From NCBI GenBank assembly GCA_002295885.1, contig DBGM01000030.1:27848-91847 (forward strand): a stretch of 64,000 bases of DNA, in the 5' to 3' direction. This stretch comes from Phycisphaerales bacterium UBA854 (GTDB taxonomy: Bacteria > Planctomycetota > Phycisphaerae > Phycisphaerales > SM1A02). This document shows positions 36,617 to 45,735 of this stretch, piece after piece. Numbering within the stretch: the first letter of the stretch is position 1; the number at the start of each line of letters is the position of its first letter. The notes below the pieces were generated by a model. The model was not told the DNA's origin and did not search any database. It saw only the letters and a list, made by a program, of their open reading frames with translations. Position numbers and translations under genes: made by a program.

Positions 36617-37878
36617 CACAGCTCCTCCACCAGGATGTAGACGGGAGTGAAGTTCCATTCGTTTCCGTCCCCGTCGGTGAAGCCGGTGGGCACGTACCAC
36701 AGCCGAGACACCGCGGGACCACCGACCACCCCTCCGTCGGGCGGAACGACCATGCCCCGCGAGTAGACGAAGTCCCCGTCACTCCGCGCGTTGGCGGGAA
36801 GGATCAGACTTCCGGTCTGGGGCACACGGCGCTGGGCGTTGTAGGCGAACCCGAGGGCGTCGATCTCCGCGATGTGCACCGAGTCCTCCGCCATGGGCGG
36901 AACCGGGAAGGCCAGTTCGACGTGGGTGGTGGGATCGTCCTTGCGGGTTCGGCCAATGGCCACCCGATTGACGATTCCGTTCTGGTCCACGAGCCATTGC
37001 CCGGGACATTGCCAGCAATCGTCGTTGACCATTGGGTCGTAGGGGTCACCGGCATCCGCATTGGGAAGGATCCACTGGGCACGATCCTCGGGGAAGCCGA
37101 TGCCCTGCCCCACCCGCCACGGCTGGTAGTCGTTGTCGCCGCTCTCGAGGTCGAGCGACCACGGTACGACGATCCGGCCGCCGGCGTCGGCCTGGACCAC
37201 CCACGGAGGCTGATCCCCCTGCAGCGGCTGGACCCGGTAGACCAGGACGGCCACGAAGACCTTGTCGCCCGCACGACGGAACATGCAGTCCCAGTAGTAG
37301 CGGGGCGCACGACCGGAATCGTCGAACTTGGGGTACTGTCGCTCGGACTGCTCGATCACCACCAGCGGCGCGCGGATGCCGTCGACGATGGTCGAGGGAT
37401 CGTCGTTCTGATGCCCCGCGTAGGGAATGCCGCCGTAGGAGGTCAGGGCGGGACCGATCCATGGATCGGAACCGTTCTCGGTCACCGTCGTCACGTCGAC
37501 CCCGTATTCGGCGTGGGTGTTGAAGACGTCCAATGCCCCCGCGGCGGGGCCATTGGATGCGCCCCCCACGACCACGGCGGGACGAAGCCAGGGGAAGTCA
37601 CCGGAGGTCACGTCCCAAGGCGGCGGGTTCAGTGAATCGATCTCCACGTAGCCGAAGCTGCCTTCGGGAATGCGCGACCGCAGCAGCGACATCGCGTTGC
37701 GGGCGACCAGAGGCCCGACCTGGTCGTCCATCGCCTTCTGCTGCTGGGCGATGCCGGCCGGGAAGAGCGTGGCGATGCTGATGATCCCGATGCCGAGGAT
37801 GAAGATCGCCATGAGCAGCTCGACCAGCGAGAAGGCGCGACGATCTCCGTGCACGATGGTGCGTGGCTTCGTGTTCAC
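36616..37878 (-). CDS. GspI-like prepilin (420 residues)
   Basis: The start is the GTG at 37878, overlapping the upstream stop (GTGA). The leader ends RRA and is followed by FSLVELLMAIFILGIGIIS with Glu at +5; the residue before the cleavage site is Ala instead of Gly. The place in the order fits GspI (usually about 125 residues). The rest is a Pro/Trp-rich extracytoplasmic region. ATGA overlap to the next gene. Confidence 0.76.
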   Translation of the reverse strand: MNTKPRTIVHGDRRAFSLVELLMAIFILGIGIISIATLFPAGIAQQQKAMDDQVGPLVARNAMSLLRSRIPEGSFGYVEIDSLNPPPWDVTSGDFPWLRPAVVVGGASNGPAAGALDVFNTHAEYGVDVTTVTENGSDPWIGPALTSYGGIPYAGHQNDDPSTIVDGIRAPLVVIEQSERQYPKFDDSGRAPRYYWDCMFRRAGDKVFVAVLVYRVQPLQGDQPPWVVQADAGGRIVVPWSLDLESGDNDYQPWRVGQGIGFPEDRAQWILPNADAGDPYDPMVNDDCWQCPGQWLVDQNGIVNRVAIGRTRKDDPTTHVELAFPVPPMAEDSVHIAEIDALGFAYNAQRRVPQTGSLILPANARSDGDFVYSRGMVVPPDGGVVGGPAVSRLWYVPTGFTDGDGNEWNFTPVYILVEEL

Positions 37879-38957
37879 TTGGTCACCGTCCCCGAAAACT
37901 TGTTGAAGTAGTACACATGGCCGTTCGTCTTGGCGAAGCGGCTCAGATCGCCGGTCCGGGCCGTGGCGTCGACCCACCGGATCTCGTCGTCGAAGTCGGG
38001 ATCCGGCAGATGCCCCCCGTAGTAGTCGGCGGCTTCCTGGTAGTCGAAGATCGCGAAGAAGGGAGCGACGAGCACGTACGGCTCGCTCTCGTCACGGTCC
38101 AGCCCGTAGTACAGGAGCGTGCCCTCCTCGATGGTGTCGTCACCGTCCGAGTTGTAGGCGACCTCCGTCAATCCGAGGGTGGTGTCGTAGTCCTGCCCCG
38201 GTTCGGGCACGCCGGCCGTGCCCCCGCTGACGGTGGGCCGGCAGGTGTCGGTCAGGCACCAGTCCCGGTAGGGGTTCTGTCCGACCGCTCCGGGGTCGAC
38301 CACCCGCTGGGCGCGGTCGCCGTTGAAGTCGACGAACGCCAGCGACGAACCGGTGTCCTGGAACGTCTGTCGCATCGAACCGTCGGGCTCGAAGAAGATC
38401 CCCAGCACCACACCGGGCGACTCGTCCGAATCGGTGCCCTTCATCCGGGCAAGATTGGATTGGCTCAGCCACGTGTCGCTCTCGAGCACGGCCCCCTCCC
38501 GGGCGCGGGCGATGTTCGACGCGGGCGCGGCGATCATCATGCCTTCGGGAAGCAGGCGGGGCTTCACACCCTTGGCGGGTTCGAACCGCAGTCCCATCTG
38601 GGACTCCGTCTGCCCCGAATACACACTGAACTCCAGCTCGTAGTAGGCATACTCGTTGAGATGGATGTCCCCGGTCTCGACGGCGATCACGACCGCGATC
38701 TGCTGTGATTCGGTACCGGTGCGGACCGGACGGAACACGACCATCGTGCGCTTGCGCTGCTCGATGGCCAGGGCCCGAGCGTTGTCGAGCGCGGTGCTGA
38801 CCGTGTTGGCAGCGACCGAGTGCCGGGAATCGCTCACCAGCGCCCGGTAGGCCACCAGCGTCACGACCGACACGATGCTGACGATGACGATGACCGCCAG
38901 CAGCTCGATGAGCGTGAAGCCGCGGAATCGTACGGTGCTGGACACGCGATTCACCAT
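37875..38957 (-). CDS. GspH-like prepilin (360 residues)
   Basis: Leader RFRG followed by FTLIELLAVIVIVSIVSVVT, Glu at +5. The following DSRHSVAANTVSTALDNARALA is the usual GspH/FimT pattern (a helix with ALDNARALAIEQ). The passenger is larger than usual. Overlaps its upstream neighbour by 7 nt. Confidence 0.8.
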   Translation of the reverse strand: MVNRVSSTVRFRGFTLIELLAVIVIVSIVSVVTLVAYRALVSDSRHSVAANTVSTALDNARALAIEQRKRTMVVFRPVRTGTESQQIAVVIAVETGDIHLNEYAYYELEFSVYSGQTESQMGLRFEPAKGVKPRLLPEGMMIAAPASNIARAREGAVLESDTWLSQSNLARMKGTDSDESPGVVLGIFFEPDGSMRQTFQDTGSSLAFVDFNGDRAQRVVDPGAVGQNPYRDWCLTDTCRPTVSGGTAGVPEPGQDYDTTLGLTEVAYNSDGDDTIEEGTLLYYGLDRDESEPYVLVAPFFAIFDYQEAADYYGGHLPDPDFDDEIRWVDATARTGDLSRFAKTNGHVYYFNKFSGTVTK

Positions 38958-39823
38958 GTGCGCACCTCGTACGAATAGATGTTGTCCAGCGCGTCGTCGA
39001 ATCCGTCGTCACTGGGGTCGGGGTCGTATCCGTCCACGAGGGACTGGTCGTTGTGGATGTTGCCGAACTTGCCGTCGGGACCGGCCGACACGAAGTAGGC
39101 CCGGCCCTGCAGGGCGGATCCGAGCAGCTGCTCCTCCTTGGTGCGAATGGTCCGGTCATCGTCCTGCCGCTTGGAGTTGCCGAACGATCCCCCATCCTGC
39201 TGGTCGTCCCAATCGCGTCCCGGCAGCACCACGATGATCGGATTGCCCCAGGCGTCGACGGGCAGGATGCCCGGCTCCTCCTCGCCGCTGCCCAGCTGGT
39301 ACAGCACGGGCAGGATGAGACTCGGATCCATCGAAGTGATGATCTCCCGCGACGAGGGATGGTTGCGGAGCATCCAGAAGCAGGAAGCGCTCACACCCCG
39401 GTACACGTCGTCGTCCGTCTCGAAGGTCGAGCATCCCGAGACCTGCGACCACATCAGGCACCGGAGATCGAGTTCGGAGGGCAGACCGCCCTCGCGGTAG
39501 TCGAGCACCGTGGCATCCAGATCGTCGCAGCGGTCGCAGGCACCGGAGGCGCCGTCGATCGCGTCGCCCGGGTCGACCATGTAGCGGGGAACGATGTCGC
39601 CGTCGAAGCCGTAGGAGAACGACGAGCGCGCGTCGTCGACCATGCGGGCCGACATGGCGCTGTCCAGCAGGGCCAGAGCGTTCTCGGTCCGCTGCACCTC
39701 GGAGCCCTGCAGCACCGCGGAGCCGATGCTGAGCGAGAGGGCGACCAGCACGCTGATCACCACGATCACCACCATCATCTCCACGAGCGTCCACGCCCTT
39801 CGAACTGAGTGCATCGGGTTCAC
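38951..39823 (-). CDS. GspG-like prepilin 2 (290 residues)
   Basis: Starts at GTG in a GTGA overlap. The leader SVRRA is followed by WTLVEMMVVIVVISVLVAL: Ala at -1 and Trp at +1 replace the usual Gly and Phe, while Glu +5 is kept. Near the C-terminus YFVSAGPDGKFG and following Asp residues resemble the calcium-binding loop of GspG (major pseudopilin). An extra GspG-like subunit next to a first one is uncommon. Confidence 0.75.
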   Translation of the reverse strand: MNPMHSVRRAWTLVEMMVVIVVISVLVALSLSIGSAVLQGSEVQRTENALALLDSAMSARMVDDARSSFSYGFDGDIVPRYMVDPGDAIDGASGACDRCDDLDATVLDYREGGLPSELDLRCLMWSQVSGCSTFETDDDVYRGVSASCFWMLRNHPSSREIITSMDPSLILPVLYQLGSGEEEPGILPVDAWGNPIIVVLPGRDWDDQQDGGSFGNSKRQDDDRTIRTKEEQLLGSALQGRAYFVSAGPDGKFGNIHNDQSLVDGYDPDPSDDGFDDALDNIYSYEVRTW

Positions 39824-41055
39824 GAGCCGACCTCCACGATGTTGTCCCGGTTGACCTCCTCGGTCTCCGGAACGGGGTACTGCGGACTGGTGCCGGGAAT
39901 CGTGCCCCAGTTGTAGTGCCAGTCGTCATTGAAGTTCGTGCCGTCGTTGCCGCCCACGCCGGCCGCATCGTTGCGCTGCCAGTTGTTGATGCGGCGATCG
40001 GGCCCGGCGGACAGGAATGCGAACTCGCCCGACTGCAGCTCGAAGCTGGTCAGGCTGTCGCCCCGCCGTCCGTCCCCGTCCATGGTCGAGTTGTAGTCGC
40101 CCCAGAGATCGTTGCCACTGGGAACCAGGAACTCGGTCGAGGACCCGGGTTCGAAGTCCCACGGCCGCAGTGCGATGAACTGCGACATGCTTGGGCAGTA
40201 GGGCTGCTTGGTCGCGGGATACCGCTGGGCCGGATTGCCGCCCGGGTAGTTGAGTCGGTAGAAGCGGATCGGAGTCCCCCACGCGTCGCAGATGACGTGC
40301 GCGCCGCGGGACGGATCCTGATCGTACCCCTCGTCGCCTTCGAAGAGGACCACGGGCTGGCCACTGGCCGAATCGATGCTGGTGCCGTCCCAGACCCCGT
40401 TGTTCGAGACCAACCGGCCGATCACACCGCGGCCCGGCAGGGCCATGTAGGGGCCGAGCACCGGACCGTTGTCGGACACCTTGCCGGCCGCGAACCGCTC
40501 CACGCGGCCCGACAGCGTCCCCTTCCCCTCCCGGGCGTAGGTCGAGGTCCAGACCCCGTCGGCCCCTGGATTGCGGATGCCCCATCGTTCCGATTCGTCG
40601 GAGAGGCTGGCCGAGGAGCTTCCGGCGGGACCGTAGTCCTTTCCGACCTCGCAGACGGCGTCCCATCCGTAGCCGTCCATGCCGTGCCCGCCGTAGCCGA
40701 GCAGGTATTCGGCCGGGGTGGTGATTGAGTAGAAGCCCTGCATGCGCTCGAAGATGTTGCCGTCGTCCAGCGGAGGCGGTTCCATGAGGGATCGGCTCTC
40801 GTCGAGCAGCGGCGGCAGGTAGCCGACATCCTCGCGGAAGGCGACCATGCCCTGGACCATGGAGTTCATGGTCGTCGAGGTGGAGGCCACGCGAGCGGAC
40901 TCCCGGGCACCCGACACGGCGATCACGAGGACCGACACCAGCAGCGCGATGATTCCCATCACCACCACCAGCTCCACAAGCGTGAAGCCGGTGGGCTGCG
41001 GACGTCCGCGTACGACATGACGGTGCATGGGCATGCTGTGCATCCTCCGGAGCAT
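39820..41055 (-). CDS. GspG-like prepilin 1 (411 residues)
   Basis: Leader RPQPTG then FTLVELVVVMGIIALLVSVLV, Glu at +5. C-terminal FLSAGPDRRIN is the GspG type of calcium-loop motif. The start is the ATG at 41055 (TGATG with the gspF stop); a GTG at 41058 in a GTGA overlap is possible, as used by two downstream genes. The usual GspG is about 145 residues. Confidence 0.78.
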   Translation of the reverse strand: MLRRMHSMPMHRHVVRGRPQPTGFTLVELVVVMGIIALLVSVLVIAVSGARESARVASTSTTMNSMVQGMVAFREDVGYLPPLLDESRSLMEPPPLDDGNIFERMQGFYSITTPAEYLLGYGGHGMDGYGWDAVCEVGKDYGPAGSSSASLSDESERWGIRNPGADGVWTSTYAREGKGTLSGRVERFAAGKVSDNGPVLGPYMALPGRGVIGRLVSNNGVWDGTSIDSASGQPVVLFEGDEGYDQDPSRGAHVICDAWGTPIRFYRLNYPGGNPAQRYPATKQPYCPSMSQFIALRPWDFEPGSSTEFLVPSGNDLWGDYNSTMDGDGRRGDSLTSFELQSGEFAFLSAGPDRRINNWQRNDAAGVGGNDGTNFNDDWHYNWGTIPGTSPQYPVPETEEVNRDNIVEVGS

Positions 41056-42365
41056 CACTTGGAGACCGACTCGATCATGGAGACCAGCGGCAGGAACAAT
41101 GCCAGCACGATGGTGCCGACGACGCCGCCGAGGACCACCACCAGCAGCGGCTCGAGGAGGCTGAGCAGCGCCTGGACGGCCACGTCCACCTCCTCGTCGT
41201 AGTTGTCCGCGACCTTCATGAGCATGACGTCCAGGTCACCCGTCTCCTCGCCCACGTCGATCATGTTGACCACGAGCGAATCGCAGACCTTGGCTTCGCG
41301 CAGCGGCTCAGCGAAGGTCTCGCCTTCCCGGATCGAATCGTGGACCCGACCCAGGGCCCGCTCGAAGACCCAGTTGCCCGACGTCTCGCGGGTGATGTTG
41401 ATCGCCTCGAGAATCGGCACACCGGCGGAGATCAGGGTTCCGAGGGTGCGGGTGAAGCGGGCCACGGAGGTCTTTTCGATCAGGTTGCCCACGACCGGAA
41501 GCCGCAGCACGACCCAGTCGGTCGATGCCCGGCCGAAGTTGGTCTTCCGGATCAGCTTGAAGAACGAGAAGATCAGGAAGGGGGACGCGACGATCACCGC
41601 CCACCCCGGCACGTTCTGCCCAGGCATCGTGCCCGCGACCCAGGCGCTGGCGTCGATGAGCCACATGGTCAGCCCGGGAAGTTCGACCTCGAAGTCGTTG
41701 AAGATGTCCTGGAACTTCGGAATGACGAAGTACATGATGCCGGTCACGATCACCACCGCGATGATGATGACCACGATCGGGTAGATCATGGCGCCCTTGA
41801 TCTTTGCCTTCAGTCGTTCGGCCTTCTCCATGAAGTTGGCCAGTCGCTGGAGGATCAGATCGATCACACCACCGATCTCGCCCGCATTCACCATCTTGGA
41901 GTAGAGGCGATCGAAGGCCTTGGGGTGCTTGGCCATGGAATCCGACAGGGTCGAACCGGCCTCGACGTCCTCGACGATGTCGCCGAGGATGTTCTTGAAG
42001 CGACCGGGCTTCTGCTGCGTCTCGAGGATCTGCAGCGAACGAAGCAGCGGCAGACCGGCGTCCTGCAGGGTCGAGAGCTGCCGGGTGAACTGGGTGATCT
42101 TCTTCTTCTTGACCGGCCCGATGTTCAGGGAGATGTTGATCTCGCCCTTCTTCTTGCCCTTCTTGGCCGACCGGGGCGCCTTCTTCTTCTTGCCCTTCTT
42201 GCCGCCCTCGGCGTCACCGCCCTTGACCTTCTGCTCGCGCACCGAAGTGGGGAAGAACCCCTGGGAACGGATCTGCTGGATCGCATCGTCGCTGGAGCTG
42301 GCGTCCACCACCCCCTTCTGGGGCTTGCCACCGGCATCAAGAGCTTCGTACTGGTAAGTCGTCAT
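41055..42365 (-). CDS. GspF/PilC inner-membrane platform protein
   Basis: A 436-residue protein with two T2SSF cytoplasmic domains and three transmembrane segments (about 200-222, 249-280, 405-430). Family motifs: FTRQLSTLQDAGLPL at about 93-108, FTRTLGTLISAGVPI at about 312-327. It anchors the pilus/pseudopilus base in the inner membrane. Between the N-terminal region (YQYEALDAGG) and the first F domain there is an odd Lys-rich tract, about residues 49-74, not present in typical members. Confidence 0.95.
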   Translation of the reverse strand: MTTYQYEALDAGGKPQKGVVDASSSDDAIQQIRSQGFFPTSVREQKVKGGDAEGGKKGKKKKAPRSAKKGKKKGEINISLNIGPVKKKKITQFTRQLSTLQDAGLPLLRSLQILETQQKPGRFKNILGDIVEDVEAGSTLSDSMAKHPKAFDRLYSKMVNAGEIGGVIDLILQRLANFMEKAERLKAKIKGAMIYPIVVIIIAVVIVTGIMYFVIPKFQDIFNDFEVELPGLTMWLIDASAWVAGTMPGQNVPGWAVIVASPFLIFSFFKLIRKTNFGRASTDWVVLRLPVVGNLIEKTSVARFTRTLGTLISAGVPILEAINITRETSGNWVFERALGRVHDSIREGETFAEPLREAKVCDSLVVNMIDVGEETGDLDVMLMKVADNYDEEVDVAVQALLSLLEPLLVVVLGGVVGTIVLALFLPLVSMIESVSK

Positions 42366-42389
42366 GTCCTACGGTCCTGATCCCTGGGA

Positions 42390-44222
42390 TCAGACCTCCT
42401 CGCTGATGGTTTCCCTGAGTACTTCGTCGATGGTGGTCCGACCGTCGTAGATCGACAGCAGTCCCGATTCCCGGAGCGTGCGCATGCCGCGCTTCCTGGA
42501 CTCCTGACGCAGCAGCGCCGTGGAGGCCTGGGACATGATCATCTCGCGGATGAGATCGTCCAGCACCATCATCTCGAAGAGTGCCAGCCGTCCCTTGTAG
42601 CCGCTGGAGTTGCAGTGGCTGCACCCCGTGCCCCGGAAGAAGGTGCGTCCGGAGACGTCCGCGGAACGGAGTTCGAGCTCCATGAGCTCGGCCTCCGAGG
42701 GGACGTACTCCTCCTTGCACTTGGAGCAGATCCTCCGCACCAGACGCTGGGCGATGACCGCCTCCAGGGTTGCGGTGAGCAGGAAGTTCTCGACCCCGAG
42801 GTCGACCAGACGAATGATCGTCGACGGCGCATCGTTGGTGTGCAGCGTGGAGAAGACCAGGTGACCGGTCAACGAGGCCTGCACGGCGATCTGAGCGGTC
42901 TCGAGGTCGCGGATCTCGCCCACGAGGATCACATCGGGGTCCTGACGCAGGAAGGAGCGGAGCAGCTTGGCGAAGGACAGCTCCTGCTCCGGATTCACCT
43001 GGCACTGGACGAGCCCGTCGATGTCGTACTCGACCGGATCCTCGGCGGTGAGGATCTTGGTCGTGGGCTCGTTGAGCTCGCTGAGCGAGGCGTAGAGCGT
43101 GGTGGTCTTTCCGCAGCCGGTCGGACCCGTCAGCAGAACGATCCCGTTTGGCTTGCGAATCATCTCCCGCATGAGATCGATTTCGTCGTCGCGGAAACCG
43201 ACCTTGTCGAGGCTGAGCTGCACGTTCCCACGGTCGAGCACACGCATCACGACGGACTCGCCGAACATGGTCGGCAGCACCGAGACACGAAGATCGATCG
43301 GGAACTGGTTGACGGTCAGTTCGATGCGGCCGTCCTGGGGCAATCGACGCTCCGCGATGTCGAGATCGGCCATGACCTTGATGCGGGAGACGATCGGCAA
43401 CGCCAGATGCGGAGGTGGCGGCACCATCTCGTACAGCACCCCGTCGATGCGGTACCGCATCTTGAACTCGCCTTCGAAGGGCTCGAAGTGGATGTCACTG
43501 GCCTTGTCCTTGATGGCTTGCAGCAGCACCAGATTGAGCAGCCGAACGACCTTGTTGTCCTCCGTAGCCGACACGAGATCCTCGAGGTCGACCGAATCAC
43601 CCCGCCCCTGGAGGGCGGACAGGGCGTCGGAATCGGCGAGCTCCGACATCACGTCCAGCATGCTGGCGTCGCTCGATGCGTAGAGCTTCCCCAGCACGGC
43701 GTCGATCTCGGCTTCGGGCGCCACCACGGCCTTGACGGTGAATCCCATGAGCAGGCGAAGGTCGTCGACGGCCCGGAAGTTGTCGGGAGACTTCATCGCG
43801 ATGGTCAGGGTCTTGGTGGACTCCGAGTACTCGACCGGAACGATCTGGTAGGTGTTCGCGGTCTCCGCGGGAAGGTGCTCGGTCAGGGACGCGTCGTGCT
43901 CCTCGGCGTCGAGGCGGACGAACTGCATGCCGGACTGTCCGGCGAGCGCCTCGAGGATGTCGAGTTCCTCGATGTAGCCCATCTCCAGGAGGATCTTTCC
44001 GACCAGATCACGCTCCCCCTTGTCCCGTCGGGAACGCTGGATCTTGAGGGCCTCGTGGACCTGATCCCGGGTGATCTTGCCCAACTTGGTGAGTACCCGG
44101 CCGAAGCGACGTCCCTTGAGAGCGGCGGCGGGATCATCTCCCCCACGACCACTTCGGGACCGGCTCTTGCGATCTCTTCTATCAGTCGACGACTTTGCCA
44201 TCCGACGCAACGCTCCGAACAT
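42390..44222 (-). CDS. GspE/PilB-type assembly ATPase (copy 2)
   Basis: A 610-residue ATPase. An N-terminal N1E-like domain (about 38-180) has LTKLGKITRDQV and GKILLEMGYI; the C-terminal motor has Walker A GPTGCGKTTT, Asp box LTAEDPVEYD, Walker B ILVGEIRD and a zinc tetracysteine (CSKCKEEY ... GCSHCNSSGYKGR). The gene precedes gspF by 24 bp and probably powers pseudopilus assembly. An AT-rich region lies upstream of the ATG at 44222. Confidence 0.95.
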   Translation of the reverse strand: MFGALRRMAKSSTDRRDRKSRSRSGRGGDDPAAALKGRRFGRVLTKLGKITRDQVHEALKIQRSRRDKGERDLVGKILLEMGYIEELDILEALAGQSGMQFVRLDAEEHDASLTEHLPAETANTYQIVPVEYSESTKTLTIAMKSPDNFRAVDDLRLLMGFTVKAVVAPEAEIDAVLGKLYASSDASMLDVMSELADSDALSALQGRGDSVDLEDLVSATEDNKVVRLLNLVLLQAIKDKASDIHFEPFEGEFKMRYRIDGVLYEMVPPPPHLALPIVSRIKVMADLDIAERRLPQDGRIELTVNQFPIDLRVSVLPTMFGESVVMRVLDRGNVQLSLDKVGFRDDEIDLMREMIRKPNGIVLLTGPTGCGKTTTLYASLSELNEPTTKILTAEDPVEYDIDGLVQCQVNPEQELSFAKLLRSFLRQDPDVILVGEIRDLETAQIAVQASLTGHLVFSTLHTNDAPSTIIRLVDLGVENFLLTATLEAVIAQRLVRRICSKCKEEYVPSEAELMELELRSADVSGRTFFRGTGCSHCNSSGYKGRLALFEMMVLDDLIREMIMSQASTALLRQESRKRGMRTLRESGLLSIYDGRTTIDEVLRETISEEV

Positions 44223-44514
44223 GCATCGCCGAGGTCCCGGGAAACAGACCCTTGAGAGAAGCCAACGGCGGTGAGCCCATCATTGATATAATGCAGGACA
44301 TTTGGCCCTGAAACAATGATTTCAGGCATTATAAACCCATGCGACACATGGATTATGCAATGAAATGATGTGGCGGCAGAGATCCGATGCAGCGTCCTGC
44401 TACCCCCACGACCCCCTGAAGCAGGACCCAATACCGCATTGGAGCGTCTAAAAAACGCTATCAGTCTGCCAATCAAAGGCTTAGTGAAATGGAACCGTGC
44501 GCCAGGGAAAGACG
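44223..44514 (-). promoter_or_regulatory. AT-rich regulatory region upstream of the second GspE gene
   Basis: This 292-bp gap follows the pilT stop and precedes the ATPase ATG on the same strand. It is much more AT-rich than its surroundings. A 7-bp perfect inverted repeat (CCTGAAA/TTTCAGG, 44307-44313 and 44320-44326) has a 6-nt spacer. TATAAT-like hexamers occur at 44328-44333 (minus) and 44287-44292 (plus). No protein frame is convincing. Confidence 0.5.
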
Positions 44515-45648
44515 CTACGAATCCGCCGGCTTGGTCGATGCCTGCTCTTCGCTGTCGAGCTCGGTGCGACCCACCGACTGGCCGGATCGGTGCACCCGAT
44601 TGGTGAGCTCGCCGGGATCACGACTCTTGTCGATCATCTCGTCCGCCGCAATCATGCCCTTCTGGAAGAGCGACCAGAGATGGTCATCCAGCAGCTGCAT
44701 GCCGAACTTTCGTCCGGTCTGGATCGAGGAGTCGATCCGGAAGGTCTTGTTCTCGCGAATCAGGTTCGAGATGGCGGGAGTGACGACGAGGAACTCGAAG
44801 GACGCGACGCGTCCCACCTTGTCGACCCGGGCCAGCAGCACCTGGGACAGGACCGCGATCAGCGAGGTCGACAGCTGCACGCGGACCTGGGCCTGCTGCT
44901 GCGTCGGGAAGGCGTCGATGATTCGGGTGATGGTGCCCGCGGCGCCGGTGGTGTGCAGGGTCGCAAAGACCAGGTGACCGGTCTCGGCCGCACGGATGGC
45001 GGCTTCGATCGTCTCGAGGTCCCGCATCTCACCGACGAGGATCACGTCCGGATCCGCCCGGAGAGCACGCCGCAGGGCCTCGGCGAAGCTGGGCACATCG
45101 ACGCCCACTTCACGCTGGTTGATGATCGACTTCTTGTGGTAGTGGTAGTACTCGATCGGATCCTCGACCGTGATCACGTGCCGATCCAGGGTCAGGTTGA
45201 TGTGATTGATCATCGAGGCCAGCGTGGTCGTCTTGCCCGAACCGGTCGGACCGGTCACGATGAAGAGACCCCGGGGCCGGCGGATCAGCTCACCCATGAT
45301 GGGCGGCAGGCCGATCTTGTCGAAGCTGAGCAGATCGTTGGGAATGAGCCGAAGCGTCAGGGAGATGTCACCGCGTTGCCGGAAGATGGCCACCCGGAAG
45401 CGGGCCTCGGTTCCGTACGCGAAGCCGAAGTCGGCACTGCCCTCCTCCTGGAGCTCCTGCTGGGCCCGCTCGGGCGTGATGGACTTCATCAGCGCCACGC
45501 AGTCATCGGCATCGAGGACCTTGGTGTCCAGATTGCGCAGACCACCGTGGAGACGAAGGGTGGGCTTGCGGCCGACCGAAAGATGAAGGTCCGAGGCCCC
45601 CTGCCGAATCACCGTGTCGAGCAGCCGGTCAATCTGAATGCTGGACAT
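44515..45648 (-). CDS. pilT: Pilus retraction ATPase PilT
   Basis: A 377-residue protein: Walker A GPTGSGKT at 133-140, Asp box TVEDPIEYY, Walker B LVGEMRDLET, and AISNLIRENK, close to the AIRNLIRE motif diagnostic of PilT, with no zinc tetracysteine, unlike PilB. It drives depolymerisation of type IV pili, which argues that this locus serves a retractable pilus or that the pseudopilus is actively retracted. Confidence 0.95.
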   Translation of the reverse strand: MSSIQIDRLLDTVIRQGASDLHLSVGRKPTLRLHGGLRNLDTKVLDADDCVALMKSITPERAQQELQEEGSADFGFAYGTEARFRVAIFRQRGDISLTLRLIPNDLLSFDKIGLPPIMGELIRRPRGLFIVTGPTGSGKTTTLASMINHINLTLDRHVITVEDPIEYYHYHKKSIINQREVGVDVPSFAEALRRALRADPDVILVGEMRDLETIEAAIRAAETGHLVFATLHTTGAAGTITRIIDAFPTQQQAQVRVQLSTSLIAVLSQVLLARVDKVGRVASFEFLVVTPAISNLIRENKTFRIDSSIQTGRKFGMQLLDDHLWSLFQKGMIAADEMIDKSRDPGELTNRVHRSGQSVGRTELDSEEQASTKPADS

Positions 45649-45735
45649 ACCGTACGTCTCCCAAATCCACTGGAATCAGATCAGTGTACACGCCTGAAGG
45701 CTCTATCGACCGAGCAACCCCAGATCACCCCAGAA

